NCBI GenBank assembly: GCA_041601945.1
Contig: JBFIHG010000074.1
Location: forward strand, 1 to 5,923
Direction of reading: 5' to 3'
Length of the DNA stretch: 5,923 nt
From: JBFJKD01 sp041601945
GTDB lineage: Bacteria > Pseudomonadota > Gammaproteobacteria > Pseudomonadales > Porticoccaceae
Positions 1 to 5,697 of the stretch are shown here, in pieces. The stretch's first letter is position 1, and the number at the start of each line of letters is the position of its first letter. A model generated the notes under the pieces. The model was not told the DNA's origin, ran no database searches, and worked only from the letters and a program-made list of their open reading frames with translations. The position numbers and the translations under genes were made by a program.

Positions 1-594
1 ACGGTATCTATTGGCGATGCCTTGTTCACCAAGACACAGCAGAAGGTGTTGGGGCTTTTATTTGGCAAGCCGGATAAGAGCTTTTATACCAATGAAATTA
101 TGCGTTGGGCCGCCATGGGGCGCGGAACGGTGAGCCGTGAATTAAGTCGTTTGGTGAGTGCGGACCTGCTGATTGCTACACGGGAGGGCAATCAAAACTA
201 TTATCAGGCGAATCAGCGTTGTCCGATTTTTGCGGAGCTGGTTGCCATCGTCCGCAAGTCATTTGGGGTGGCCGATGAGATCCGGGAAAGGCTGCTGCCG
301 TTAGACGACAGTATTGAACTGGCGTTTATTTACGGATCTATTGCCAAAGGTGGGGCGACACAATCCAGTGATATCGACCTGCTGCTGATCGGTAAAGAAA
401 TAAGTCATGGTCGCGTTGTGGAGTTGCTCCTGCCGTTGGAAGATTCGTTGCGGCGAACAATTAATCCTACAATATATGAGAAACATGACTTCGTTGCGAA
501 ATTAAAGGCGGGCAATAGTTTTGTGACCCGTGTGCTGGAGAAGACTAAAATCATGATCAAGGGAACTGAAAATGACATTGGTAGCATTGGATAA
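1..594 (+). CDS. MNT-type nucleotidyltransferase with N-terminal winged helix-turn-helix (5' end outside window)
   Basis: Putative antitoxin-like partner of a HEPN protein. The reading frame is open from base 1, and the 7 codons before the TTG at 22 continue smoothly into it (IGDALFTKTQQKVLGLLFG). Relatives as I remember them share this lead-in, so the true start probably lies left of the window and the TTG is not the start. Of the 197 residues visible, about 5-75 form a winged helix (TNEIMR, then GRGTVSRELSRL as recognition helix). Residues 105-130 hold the nucleotidyltransferase signature GS-x10-DxD, seen as YGSIAKGG...SSDIDLLLIG, with G112, S113, D124 and D126 all present. In characterised HEPN/MNT pairs (HepT/MntA) the MNT enzyme adenylylates a tyrosine of the HEPN toxin; whether this one does is inferred. 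The wHTH suggests it also binds DNA, possibly its own promoter. Its 3' end overlaps the next gene by 23 bases, indicating coupled translation. Confidence 0.85.
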   Translation, partial: TVSIGDALFTKTQQKVLGLLFGKPDKSFYTNEIMRWAAMGRGTVSRELSRLVSADLLIATREGNQNYYQANQRCPIFAELVAIVRKSFGVADEIRERLLPLDDSIELAFIYGSIAKGGATQSSDIDLLLIGKEISHGRVVELLLPLEDSLRRTINPTIYEKHDFVAKLKAGNSFVTRVLEKTKIMIKGTENDIGSIG

Positions 595-992
595 TCTGGT
601 AAAAATAAACCAGCTAAAATTAGAGCCTCCGGATCAACGAGAATTTGATGGCATGCTGGCTGCTGCAAAGCGGCAATTGCGTGATGCACAGGTCGCAGGG
701 TTATCCGAGGAGGGTCGATTTCTGCTGGCCTACGGCGCGGCCCACGGGATTTCACTCGCAGCGATGCGTTGGCACGGTTATCGATCAGAGAAACGCTATC
801 TGGTGTTCCAGTGTCTGGGGGCTAGATAAAGCCAGGTGGCGCGTGCTCGATCAATGTCATAAAGCGCGAAACCTTGCGGAATATGAAGGTCATCTGGAAA
901 TATCGGCGCAATTGCTCAAAGAGTTAGTCGCTATTACTAACGAGCTGGTAGTGCGGGTCGCAGCATTCGAGCCAGTTGGAAAACCAGATTAA
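572..992 (+). pseudogene. HEPN-domain protein, frameshifted (HEPN/MNT partner)
   Basis: The first part reads from ATG 572 (Shine-Dalgarno AAGGGA at 559-564, 7 bases upstream) to a TAA at 827-829, giving 85 residues with the family-like segment RWHGYRSEKRYLVFQCL. The second part continues one frame over, from about 822 to TAA 990-992, reading GLDKARWRVLD, then ARNLAEYEG. The switch falls at GGGGG, 817-821. Removing one G joins both halves into 139 residues, close to the usual length for this family. Relatives as I recall them carry an extra xHTL segment between QCL and GL, so an 11-base deletion is an alternative cause. HEPN proteins are all-helical and often RNases with an Rx4-6H motif; here the matching site is R99-x4-Y104 without His, so RNase activity is doubtful. 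A sequencing error in the G run, a real inactivating mutation or translational frameshifting would all fit the sequence; the first two are more likely. Confidence 0.8.
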
Positions 993-1052
993 ATGGTTGG
1001 CGATTCGAATTTGTATGGGTGAGTAAAGCTAACACGTAAAGCTGGCGCGTAG

Positions 1053-2594
1053 TTAAGTCCCCACGGCCCGCAGAATGACTTTGCGGGTATCGGCTGGCTC
1101 AATTACTGCGTCAATTTCCAGGTAAGCGGCGGCAGTTGTGGCCTTGCCCCGTTCGTACATGGCGTCCAGCAGTTGGTTAAACAGTTGTTCTTTTTCCTCG
1201 GCGGTTGGCGCGGCATCCAGTTCTTTTTTGTAGCCCAGGTGCACGGCACCTTCCAGCCCCATGGCGCCGAATTCCCCGCTCGGCCAGGCGGCACTGTACA
1301 CCGGGCGACTGAAGCTGCCGCCACACATGGCAATGGCACCAAGGCCATAACCTTTACGCAGGAAGATGGCCACCATAGGTGATTGCAAACGGGCACCGGC
1401 CACCATCAGGTCGGACATTTTGCGTACCGCGCCGCCCCGTTCGCTGTCGAGCCCCACCATAAAACCCGGGGTGTCCACCAGGGTTAATACCGGCAGGCCA
1501 AAGTTGCTGCACAGATCGAGAAAGCGCGCGGCGGAGAGGGAGGCCTCGGCGTCGATGGCGCCCCCGAGGTGCAGGCAGTCGTTGCAGATAACGCCGAAGG
1601 GTTTGCCTTCGATGCGCAAAAACCCGGTGATAATGCCGACGCCGTAAGCCGGGCGAATTTCGATAAAGGAGTCGTTGTCCGCCAGGGTGGTGATGATGTT
1701 GCGCACTTTGTAGGTGTAGCGTCGGTCGGCGGGCATCAGGTTCCACAGGGTGCTCTGATCGGCGCAGGTCCAATGCTGCAACGGCCCCTGGAAGTAGGAC
1801 AGGATCTGTTTGGCCAGCCGTGTGGCGTGGGCTTCGTCTGCGGCGACGATATCCACCACGCCGTTTTTCATTTGTAACTCGATGGGGCCAATGTCGGTGG
1901 GTTTGTGTACGCCCATGCCGCCGCCTTCGATCATGGCGGGGCCGGCCATGCCAATCCACGAGGTTTTGGTGGCGATGGTGACATCGGCACAGCCGAACAG
2001 GGCGGCGTTGCCCGCGAAACAAAAGCCGTTGTTGACCGCGATCATCGGCACCTGGCCACTGAGGGCGCCCCAGGCTTCGAAGGAGGTCACGTCCATACCC
2101 ACTTCGTAATCGGTGTCGCCGGGACGGCCGCCACCGCCTTCGGTGTACATGATTACCGGGAGTTTGAGTTCTCCGGCGAGGTCGAGAATGCGATCCAGTT
2201 TTTTGTGATGGAAATAACCCTGGGTGCCGGCCAGCACGGTGTAGTCGTTGACGATGACGGCGGTTTTGCTTGCGGCTTCGCCAAACAGATCGGCATTGAT
2301 GGTGGCCAGGCCGGTGATAATACCGTCGGCGGCGGTGTTGATTTTCAGGTCGTCAAAGCTGCGGCGCTGTCGTTGCGCGGCCACGGCGAGCTGGCCGTAT
2401 TCGAGAAAGGAATCCGCGTCGCACAGGTCGTCGAGATTCTCCCGAGCGCTGCGGTAGCCGCGCCCGTGGTGTTTGGCGATGGGCTCGGGACGACCCGCGT
2501 CGAGCGTGTTGGTGAGGCGCTCGTGAAACTCGTCGAGGACGGCGTCCTTATTGGTATTGCTGGCAGGCTGGGGTTTGGTTTTTATCCGGGTCAC
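1053..2594 (-). CDS. Stand-alone acyl-CoA carboxylase carboxyltransferase (beta) subunit
   Basis: A cytoplasmic carboxyltransferase that would move a carboxyl group from carboxybiotin to an acyl-CoA. It has 513 residues and the two crotonase-like halves of the family. The N half (about 35-290) has TEGGGGRPGDTDY at 151-163 and GPAMIEGGGMGV at 218-229. The C half (about 295-510) has LGGAIDAEAS at 343-352, DTPGFMVG at 374-381, RKGYGLGA at 413-420 and WPSGEFGAMGLEGAV at 437-451. These motifs match best, from memory, the C-terminal part of long fused biotin carboxylase-carrier-carboxyltransferase proteins, but here it is separate and no biotin carboxylase or biotin carrier lies in the window. The start is GTG at 2594-2592 with only a weak, distant Shine-Dalgarno (AAGG on the minus strand, 2609-2606, 11 bases away); no in-frame start exists upstream before a stop. 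It lies 48 bases after the TIGR02647 gene and may be co-transcribed. The substrate (acetyl-, propionyl-, methylcrotonyl- or another CoA) cannot be told from sequence. Confidence 0.9.
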   Translation of the reverse strand: MTRIKTKPQPASNTNKDAVLDEFHERLTNTLDAGRPEPIAKHHGRGYRSARENLDDLCDADSFLEYGQLAVAAQRQRRSFDDLKINTAADGIITGLATINADLFGEAASKTAVIVNDYTVLAGTQGYFHHKKLDRILDLAGELKLPVIMYTEGGGGRPGDTDYEVGMDVTSFEAWGALSGQVPMIAVNNGFCFAGNAALFGCADVTIATKTSWIGMAGPAMIEGGGMGVHKPTDIGPIELQMKNGVVDIVAADEAHATRLAKQILSYFQGPLQHWTCADQSTLWNLMPADRRYTYKVRNIITTLADNDSFIEIRPAYGVGIITGFLRIEGKPFGVICNDCLHLGGAIDAEASLSAARFLDLCSNFGLPVLTLVDTPGFMVGLDSERGGAVRKMSDLMVAGARLQSPMVAIFLRKGYGLGAIAMCGGSFSRPVYSAAWPSGEFGAMGLEGAVHLGYKKELDAAPTAEEKEQLFNQLLDAMYERGKATTAAAYLEIDAVIEPADTRKVILRAVGT

Positions 2595-2642
2595 GTTCTG
2601 GCGCGCCTTATGGGTAGCGGTGCGGGATGTTCGGTGGCCGCG

Positions 2643-2891
2643 TCAGTCCACGGTGTCCCGCGCTTCGATCATCAGCAACAAACTTTGCGCATGTTCCGCA
2701 GCGGTTCTGCCCAGTTCGGTCAGGTAGCCCCCATCTGCCCGGGTGGTAAGGCCCTTGTCGAACAGGCGCTGGGCGGCAGCAATGACCTCGGGTTCGGCGG
2801 AGGAGTGAATTTTCACGCCTTCCAGGGTGGTGGTCAGGTTGTAAAGGGAGAGGATATTTAGTTCGTCGCCAATGTGGGAGTCGTAGGGCAT
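2643..2891 (-). CDS. TIGR02647 family small protein
   Basis: An 82-residue protein matching the conserved gammaproteobacterial family TIGR02647, whose function I do not know. Recognisable segments are DELNILSLYNLTTTLEGVKIH (about residues 9-29, minus its first base in some relatives), QRLFDKGLTT (41-50) and ADGGYLTELGRTAAEHAQ (52-69). The last pattern looks like the wing and final helix of a small winged-helix domain, so DNA binding is possible but inferred. I chose ATG at 2891-2889, which starts the family-like sequence at the usual length; AGGA (2900-2897 on the minus strand) sits 5 bases before it. A much longer in-frame reading to 3179 exists but its extra 96 residues run antisense through ppnP and look non-coding. 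The gene is divergent from ppnP and upstream of the carboxyltransferase in the same direction. Its stop codon is in the same frame as that downstream gene. Confidence 0.82.
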   Translation of the reverse strand: MPYDSHIGDELNILSLYNLTTTLEGVKIHSSAEPEVIAAAQRLFDKGLTTRADGGYLTELGRTAAEHAQSLLLMIEARDTVD

Positions 2892-2919
2892 GGGCGGTCC
2901 TGTCGGAGGTCGGAGTTTG

Positions 2920-2947
2920 AGTGTACTTGAAAAAACCCTGTCGCCAA
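2920..2947 (-). promoter_or_regulatory. Possible sigma-70 promoter for the TIGR02647 gene
   Basis: On the minus strand TTGGCG (2947-2942) is followed after 16 bases by TACACT (2925-2920). Each matches 4 of 6 consensus positions. Transcription would begin near 2913, leaving a leader of about 20 bases before the ATG at 2891. Position and spacing are suitable, but the hexamers are weak, so this is tentative. Confidence 0.35.
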
Positions 2948-3005
2948 ACTGCTTTAAGGTTGCTGGTCCGGGGTGTTTCACGGGTGGCGTCGCGGAGTTT
3001 GGCGG

Positions 3006-3011
3006 TATAAT
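3006..3011 (+). promoter_or_regulatory. Likely -10 element for ppnP (perfect TATAAT)
   Basis: A perfect TATAAT stands 34 bases before the ppnP ATG. No good -35 hexamer is found at 16-18 bases upstream (the 17-base position reads GGTGGC), and there is no TG extension. An activator or a weak -35 could be involved. Transcription would start near 3018 with a leader of about 28 bases that contains the ribosome binding site. Confidence 0.45.
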
Positions 3012-3034
3012 TGCTGCCTGATTTTTGCAGCAAA

Positions 3035-3040
3035 AAGGAA
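3035..3040 (+). promoter_or_regulatory. Ribosome binding site that fixes the ppnP start
   Basis: AAGGAA ends 5 bases before ATG 3046. It selects this start over the in-frame TTG at 3025, which would add seven residues (MQQKGTG) absent from E. coli PpnP. Confidence 0.75.
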
Positions 3041-3045
3041 CGGGC

Positions 3046-3327
3046 ATGTTAAAGGTCAACGAATATTTCGACGGCAAGGTGAAATCCATCGGTTTTGCCA
3101 CCGCCACCCTGCCGGCCACGGTGGGGGTGATGGCGCCGGGGGAGTACGATTTTGGCACCAGCGAACTGGAAACGATCACGGTGGTTAGCGGGGCCCTGAC
3201 GGTGAAGTTGCCGGGTCAGGCTGACTGGCAAACGTTCGACGCGGGGGATACGTTTACGGTGGCAGCCAAACAACGTTTCCAGTTACAGGTGGCGGTTGCC
3301 ACAGCGTATTTATGTACGTATGGTTAA
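3046..3327 (+). CDS. ppnP: Pyrimidine/purine nucleoside phosphorylase PpnP (YaiE, DUF1255)
   Basis: PpnP splits purine and pyrimidine nucleosides with phosphate into free base and ribose-1-phosphate, serving nucleoside salvage in the cytoplasm. The protein has 93 residues against 94 in E. coli and aligns along its whole length from memory: NEYFDGKVKSIGF at 5-17, VGVMAPGEYDF at 26-36, TVVSGALTVKLPG at 45-57, ADWQTFDAGDTF at 59-70, and FQLQVAVATAYLC at 78-90. The alternating Gly/Pro turns and short strands fit the small single-domain cupin-type barrel of this family. It stands alone after a near-consensus -10 box, and glpE follows 57 bases later on the same strand, so a two-gene transcript is possible. 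No frameshift or missing conserved block is seen. Confidence 0.95.
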   Translation: MLKVNEYFDGKVKSIGFATATLPATVGVMAPGEYDFGTSELETITVVSGALTVKLPGQADWQTFDAGDTFTVAAKQRFQLQVAVATAYLCTYG

Positions 3328-3370
3328 TCGCAAAGTGGTCAGTCACCAACCGTGATCAGGTGGGGCGGTG

Positions 3371-3377
3371 AAGGGAG
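3371..3377 (+). promoter_or_regulatory. Ribosome binding site that fixes the glpE start
   Basis: AAGGGAG ends 7 bases before ATG 3385. It favours this start over the in-frame GTG at 3352, which would add eleven residues not present in E. coli GlpE and lacks a comparable site. Confidence 0.75.
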
Positions 3378-3384
3378 TGAGTTA

Positions 3385-3684
3385 ATGAGTTTTAAACATT
3401 TATCCGTAGCAGAGTTGCGACAACTGTTGCAGGACGATGCCCCGGTGACGATGGTCGATATTCGCGACGAAGGTTCGTTTGCGAGCGGAAATATTCCTGG
3501 TTCCGTTTCGCTGATTGAATTCGGTATCGATACATTTGTGCGGGAAGCCAGCAAGTCGGAGCCATTAGTGGTGGTGTGCTACCACGGCAATTCCAGTCAG
3601 AACGCAGCGAAGTATATGGCGGAGCAGGGTTTTACGGAGGTGTACAGTCTCGACGGCGGTTATACCGCCTGGGCGGCGGGCTAA
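3385..3684 (+). CDS. glpE: Thiosulfate sulfurtransferase GlpE (single-domain rhodanese)
   Basis: GlpE moves a sulfane sulfur from thiosulfate to a thiophilic acceptor such as cyanide or thioredoxin through a cysteine persulfide, in the cytoplasm. The 99-residue product has the rhodanese entry motif VDIRDEGSFASGNIPGS at 24-40 and the six-residue active-site loop CYHGNS at 65-70, with catalytic Cys65 at the same number as in E. coli GlpE. The C-terminal part, VYSLDGGYTAWAAG (86-99), is the usual end of the domain. It is slightly shorter than the 108 residues of E. coli because the tail after the final Trp is missing. It is not beside glycerol-3-phosphate genes here; its neighbours are ppnP upstream and a convergent NYN gene whose stop is 18 bases away. 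Confidence 0.93.
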   Translation: MSFKHLSVAELRQLLQDDAPVTMVDIRDEGSFASGNIPGSVSLIEFGIDTFVREASKSEPLVVVCYHGNSSQNAAKYMAEQGFTEVYSLDGGYTAWAAG

Positions 3685-3702
3685 GCGCTTCGGACCGCGT
3701 GT

Positions 3703-4176
3703 CTATTGCAATAAATCATCGGTGATGAGGTGAAAAATAGTGGCCGCATCCATCAGTGATTTAGCGGTGAGTGGCGCCACTCCATAGACTTCAGTACGTA
3801 CCCCATAAGTGCGGTTTATTTTTTCCAGCAACAGATCGAAGTCCCCATCCCCCGACAGCAACACCACCGTATCTATTTCCTTTGCCACTTCCATCACATC
3901 GATGGTAATACCTACATCCCAATCGCCTTTGGCGGAGCCATCACTGCGTTGAATAAAAGGTTTCAGTTTGACGGTAAACCCGATGTGCTTGAGGGCGTCC
4001 TGAAATTTTTGTTGTTTTTCGTCGCCGCGCTCGGTGGCGTAGGCGGTGGCCGCGACAATCTCGCCCTGTGCGCTGATGCGTTGCCATAGTTTGCGGTAGT
4101 TAAATTGGCGCCCGTAGGCCTGACGGGTGGTGTAGTAAATATTTTGTACATCGACAAAGATAGCAATTTTTTTCAC
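3703..4176 (-). CDS. NYN domain protein (LabA/DUF88 family, PIN-like putative ribonuclease)
   Basis: A 157-residue single-domain protein of the NYN family, a PIN-like fold with a cluster of acidic residues thought to bind metal and cut RNA. The motifs in order are IAIFVDVQNIYY (4-15, with D9 and N12), KGDWDVGITIDVM (83-95, with D85, D87 and D93), and VVLLSGDGDFDLLL (104-117, with D110 and D112). All the expected acidic positions are present, so it is probably catalytically competent; the target RNA is unknown. It starts with GTG at 4176-4174, directly giving the MKKIAIFVDVQN start normal for the family; only a poor GGGA-type ribosome site precedes it. The gene converges on glpE and has no evident operon partner. 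A weak extended -10 (TGCTATCCT on the minus strand, 4222-4214) may serve it. Confidence 0.88.
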   Translation of the reverse strand: MKKIAIFVDVQNIYYTTRQAYGRQFNYRKLWQRISAQGEIVAATAYATERGDEKQQKFQDALKHIGFTVKLKPFIQRSDGSAKGDWDVGITIDVMEVAKEIDTVVLLSGDGDFDLLLEKINRTYGVRTEVYGVAPLTAKSLMDAATIFHLITDDLLQ

Positions 4177-4259
4177 GCTGGGTCCCGTTAGCTAAGGCGC
4201 TTATGCGGCGAGGAGGATAGCACGACGTTGACCGGGCTCGGTTGTCCCGCGTTTGCTAT

Positions 4260-4293
4260 CGATGGGCTTTTGGCGATGGGTTTTTGGCGACGG
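4260..4293 (+). repeat. Imperfect tandem 14-bp repeat
   Basis: CGATGGGCTTTTGG (4260-4273) is followed directly by CGATGGGTTTTTGG (4274-4287), 13 of 14 bases identical, then CGACGG begins a decayed third copy. It lies between divergent genes. It could be a tandem duplication or a protein-binding site; nothing else indicates which. Confidence 0.7.
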
Positions 4294-4334
4294 AGTTGCC
4301 GACGCGGGGCGCGGGGAGTAAATTGACGAGGTTA

Positions 4335-4343
4335 TGCTAGAAT
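4335..4343 (+). promoter_or_regulatory. Possible extended -10 promoter for the 36-codon gene
   Basis: TGCTAGAAT combines the TGn extension with TAGAAT, which matches 5 of 6 bases of the -10 consensus. A TTGACG at 4323-4328 is too close (9 bases) to be its -35 and no good -35 is at the normal distance, which is acceptable for extended -10 promoters. The leader would be about 100 bases long. Confidence 0.35.
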
Positions 4344-4452
4344 CGACGAGTTGGTTACGGTTGTTCTCTACAACATCAGTATTAGTCGTTAGCGGGGCTC
4401 GGCCAGGATATTCAGTAACTCACTCATTCAAACATCACCCGGAGTAATACCC

Positions 4453-4563
4453 ATGAGCAAGGAACAAAAAAGTAATAAAGAAACCAAGAAAAAACCGGCG
4501 TTGAATGCCAAAGAAAAGAAAGCCGCGAAGAAATCCAAAAAGGCCGGAAAGGGATCTATTTAG
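4453..4563 (+). CDS. Small Lys-rich conserved-type protein, 36 residues
   Basis: ATG 4453 to TAG 4561-4563 encodes 36 residues, preceded by GGAG at 4441-4444, 8 bases before the start. Fourteen of 36 residues are Lys. The sequence begins MSKEQKSNKETKKKPAL and continues with AKEKKAAKK, ending in a Gly/Lys-rich tail. I recall similar short proteins (SNKETKKKP, then AKEKKAAK) annotated as hypothetical in Pseudomonas and relatives; this is memory, not a search. No domain, signal peptide or membrane segment is visible. The charge and lack of hydrophobic core suggest a disordered, nucleic-acid- or ribosome-associated protein, but that is a guess. The sulfotransferase gene follows 90 bases later, with a hairpin between, so co-transcription is uncertain. 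Confidence 0.7.
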   Translation: MSKEQKSNKETKKKPALNAKEKKAAKKSKKAGKGSI

Positions 4564-4592
4564 CGTAACGAATATGTGATCCGAATGACTGC

Positions 4593-4607
4593 CGACTTCC
4601 CAAGTCG
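4593..4607 (+). other. Small perfect hairpin between the 36-codon gene and the sulfotransferase gene
   Basis: CGACTT (4593-4598) and AAGTCG (4602-4607) pair perfectly around a CCC loop. No run of T follows, so it is not a standard Rho-independent terminator. It might stabilise the 3' end of the upstream message or be a binding palindrome. Confidence 0.45.
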
Positions 4608-4653
4608 TGCCGCAGCGTTAACGCGTGGGCGGTGCATTGTGTGAGCAACGACC

Positions 4654-5697
4654 ATGCCGATTGCCGATTTCCCCGATGTAACACAAAAACGCAAAACCCG
4701 TCGTGACGGGATCGCCCGTCAGCGTTGGTTACTGCTGCCGGTTACGATCTTCTGGCAAATACGCTTTGCCATAGCACGATTGCTGGGTTCTGAATTCGAG
4801 CTGTTTAGCCGCTTTTTCAAGCCGATGGGCGCGGCCTTGCACAAGGGTATCGCGCGCGCATTCAAGGACTATGAACCGACGGCTCAGGATGTGTTTGTAT
4901 GCGTGTTTATGAAAAGCGGCACCAATTGGATGATGCAGGTGGTGCATCAGATCGCGAACCGCGGCGAGGGGGAATTCAACGATATTTTCGATGTGGTGCC
5001 GTGGCCGGATTGTCCGTCCAGAGACATGACTATCGGGCTCACGGATCCGCGTCCGGCGCAGTTGGCGGTAACCGGACTGCGTGCCATTAAAACCCACGCA
5101 CCGGCCCAAAACGTTCCCTACAACAATGCTGCAAAATATATATGCGTGGCCCGTGATCCGAAAGATGTGGTGGTATCGGCTTACCACTTTTTTGGCAACG
5201 TTATGCTCGGACCTTTAATGCCGACGGTCTCCACCTGGGTGCGCAACGCGCGTAGCGCAATCCTGGAGCCATGGGTGGAATTTACTAACGGCTACTGGCT
5301 GTGGCGCGACCGGCCCAATGTGCTGTTTTTGACCTACGAGCAGATGCTCGACGACCCGCGGAATATGATTCGCAAAATTGCGACGCTAATGGAGGTGGCG
5401 TTAACCGAGCCAGAGGTCGAGAAAGTTTATTCGTTAAGCTCGTTCGCTTATATGAAAAGTGTCGACCATAAATTTTATCCCGGCGAGATGACACCTTTCG
5501 CGCGTCCCGGCGGTCGTATGGTGCGCCAGGGTAAAAAAGGCACGTCGGGGGAATTATTGTCGGTGGAGGAGCAACACACCATCGACGCCTATTGTCGCCA
5601 GCGTTTACAGGAGCTGAGTAGCGATTTTCCCTACGACCGATATTATGGTGGTGGTGATAAAAGCGAATCGGCAGCGCAGACGGAGGTGGCCCAATGA
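4654..5697 (+). CDS. PAPS-dependent sulfotransferase
   Basis: Expected to transfer a sulfuryl group from 3'-phosphoadenosine-5'-phosphosulfate (PAPS) to a hydroxyl or amine of a small molecule. The 347-residue protein keeps all main signatures of the cytosolic-type sulfotransferase family (Sulfotransfer_1). The 5'-phosphosulfate loop is FMKSGTNWM at 85-93 with K87. The likely catalytic base is His148 in IKTHAP. The 3'-phosphate site is ARDPKDVVVSAYHF at 166-179 with R167 and S175. The late PAPS-binding motif is KKGTSGE at 294-300, equivalent to RKGxxGDW. Ahead of the core is an unusual N-terminal extension with a hydrophobic stretch (about 25-45, RWLLLPVTIFW then FAIARLLG) that could bind a membrane. 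ATG 4654 is chosen because an in-frame stop (4642-4644) lies just upstream; its ribosome site is weak. The stop TGA overlaps the nitrilase ATG. The acceptor is unknown. Confidence 0.9.
   Translation: MPIADFPDVTQKRKTRRDGIARQRWLLLPVTIFWQIRFAIARLLGSEFELFSRFFKPMGAALHKGIARAFKDYEPTAQDVFVCVFMKSGTNWMMQVVHQIANRGEGEFNDIFDVVPWPDCPSRDMTIGLTDPRPAQLAVTGLRAIKTHAPAQNVPYNNAAKYICVARDPKDVVVSAYHFFGNVMLGPLMPTVSTWVRNARSAILEPWVEFTNGYWLWRDRPNVLFLTYEQMLDDPRNMIRKIATLMEVALTEPEVEKVYSLSSFAYMKSVDHKFYPGEMTPFARPGGRMVRQGKKGTSGELLSVEEQHTIDAYCRQRLQELSSDFPYDRYYGGGDKSESAAQTEVAQ
5682..5689 (+). promoter_or_regulatory. Strong ribosome binding site of the nitrilase gene, inside the sulfotransferase gene
   Basis: GGAGGTGG lies within the last codons of the sulfotransferase gene; its GGAGG core ends 7 bases before ATG 5694. 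It is much stronger than the site before the sulfotransferase gene and supports both the nitrilase start and coupled translation. Confidence 0.7.

Larger units (their letters stand above)
4177..4452 (+). other. Intergenic region between the NYN gene and the 36-codon gene
   Basis: I find no convincing gene here. It holds, in order, a possible weak minus-strand promoter for the NYN gene (4214-4222), a tandem 14-bp repeat (4260-4287, with a partial third copy to 4293), a possible plus-strand extended -10 promoter (4335-4343), and a small inverted repeat GTTGT / ACAAC at 4360-4364 and 4370-4374. Confidence 0.6.

Noticed and set aside
405..755. Minus-strand open frame of 116 codons under the MNT/HEPN genes
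   Set aside because: It is opposite two recognisable protein-coding genes and has no ribosome site or known motif.
1023..1043. Two copies of GTAAAGCT, 13 bases apart, after the HEPN gene
   Set aside because: Eight-base repeats of this kind arise by chance; there is no inverted repeat, mobile gene or matching copy on the other side of the module to support an attachment or target site.
993..1052. Terminator between the convergent HEPN and carboxyltransferase genes
   Set aside because: I looked for a GC-rich stem followed by T on either strand and found none.
1354..2022. Minus-strand open frame of 222 codons rich in Arg and His
   Set aside because: It is a frame-shifted shadow of the carboxyltransferase gene with low-complexity Arg/His composition.
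2595..2645. Fusion of TIGR02647 and the carboxyltransferase by reading through the TGA (both are in the same frame)
   Set aside because: The 16 linking codons look random, the TIGR02647 protein already ends at its normal length, and there is no sign of a selenocysteine or readthrough signal.
1905..2861. Long plus-strand open frame of 318 codons opposite the carboxyltransferase gene
   Set aside because: It is antisense to a clearly conserved enzyme, runs through the end of a second conserved gene, has no recognisable domain, and is explained by GC-rich third positions of the true gene.
2892..3179. N-terminal extension of the TIGR02647 gene up to 3179
   Set aside because: The extra 96 residues run antisense through the start of ppnP and its promoter and do not resemble the family, which begins near the ATG at 2891.
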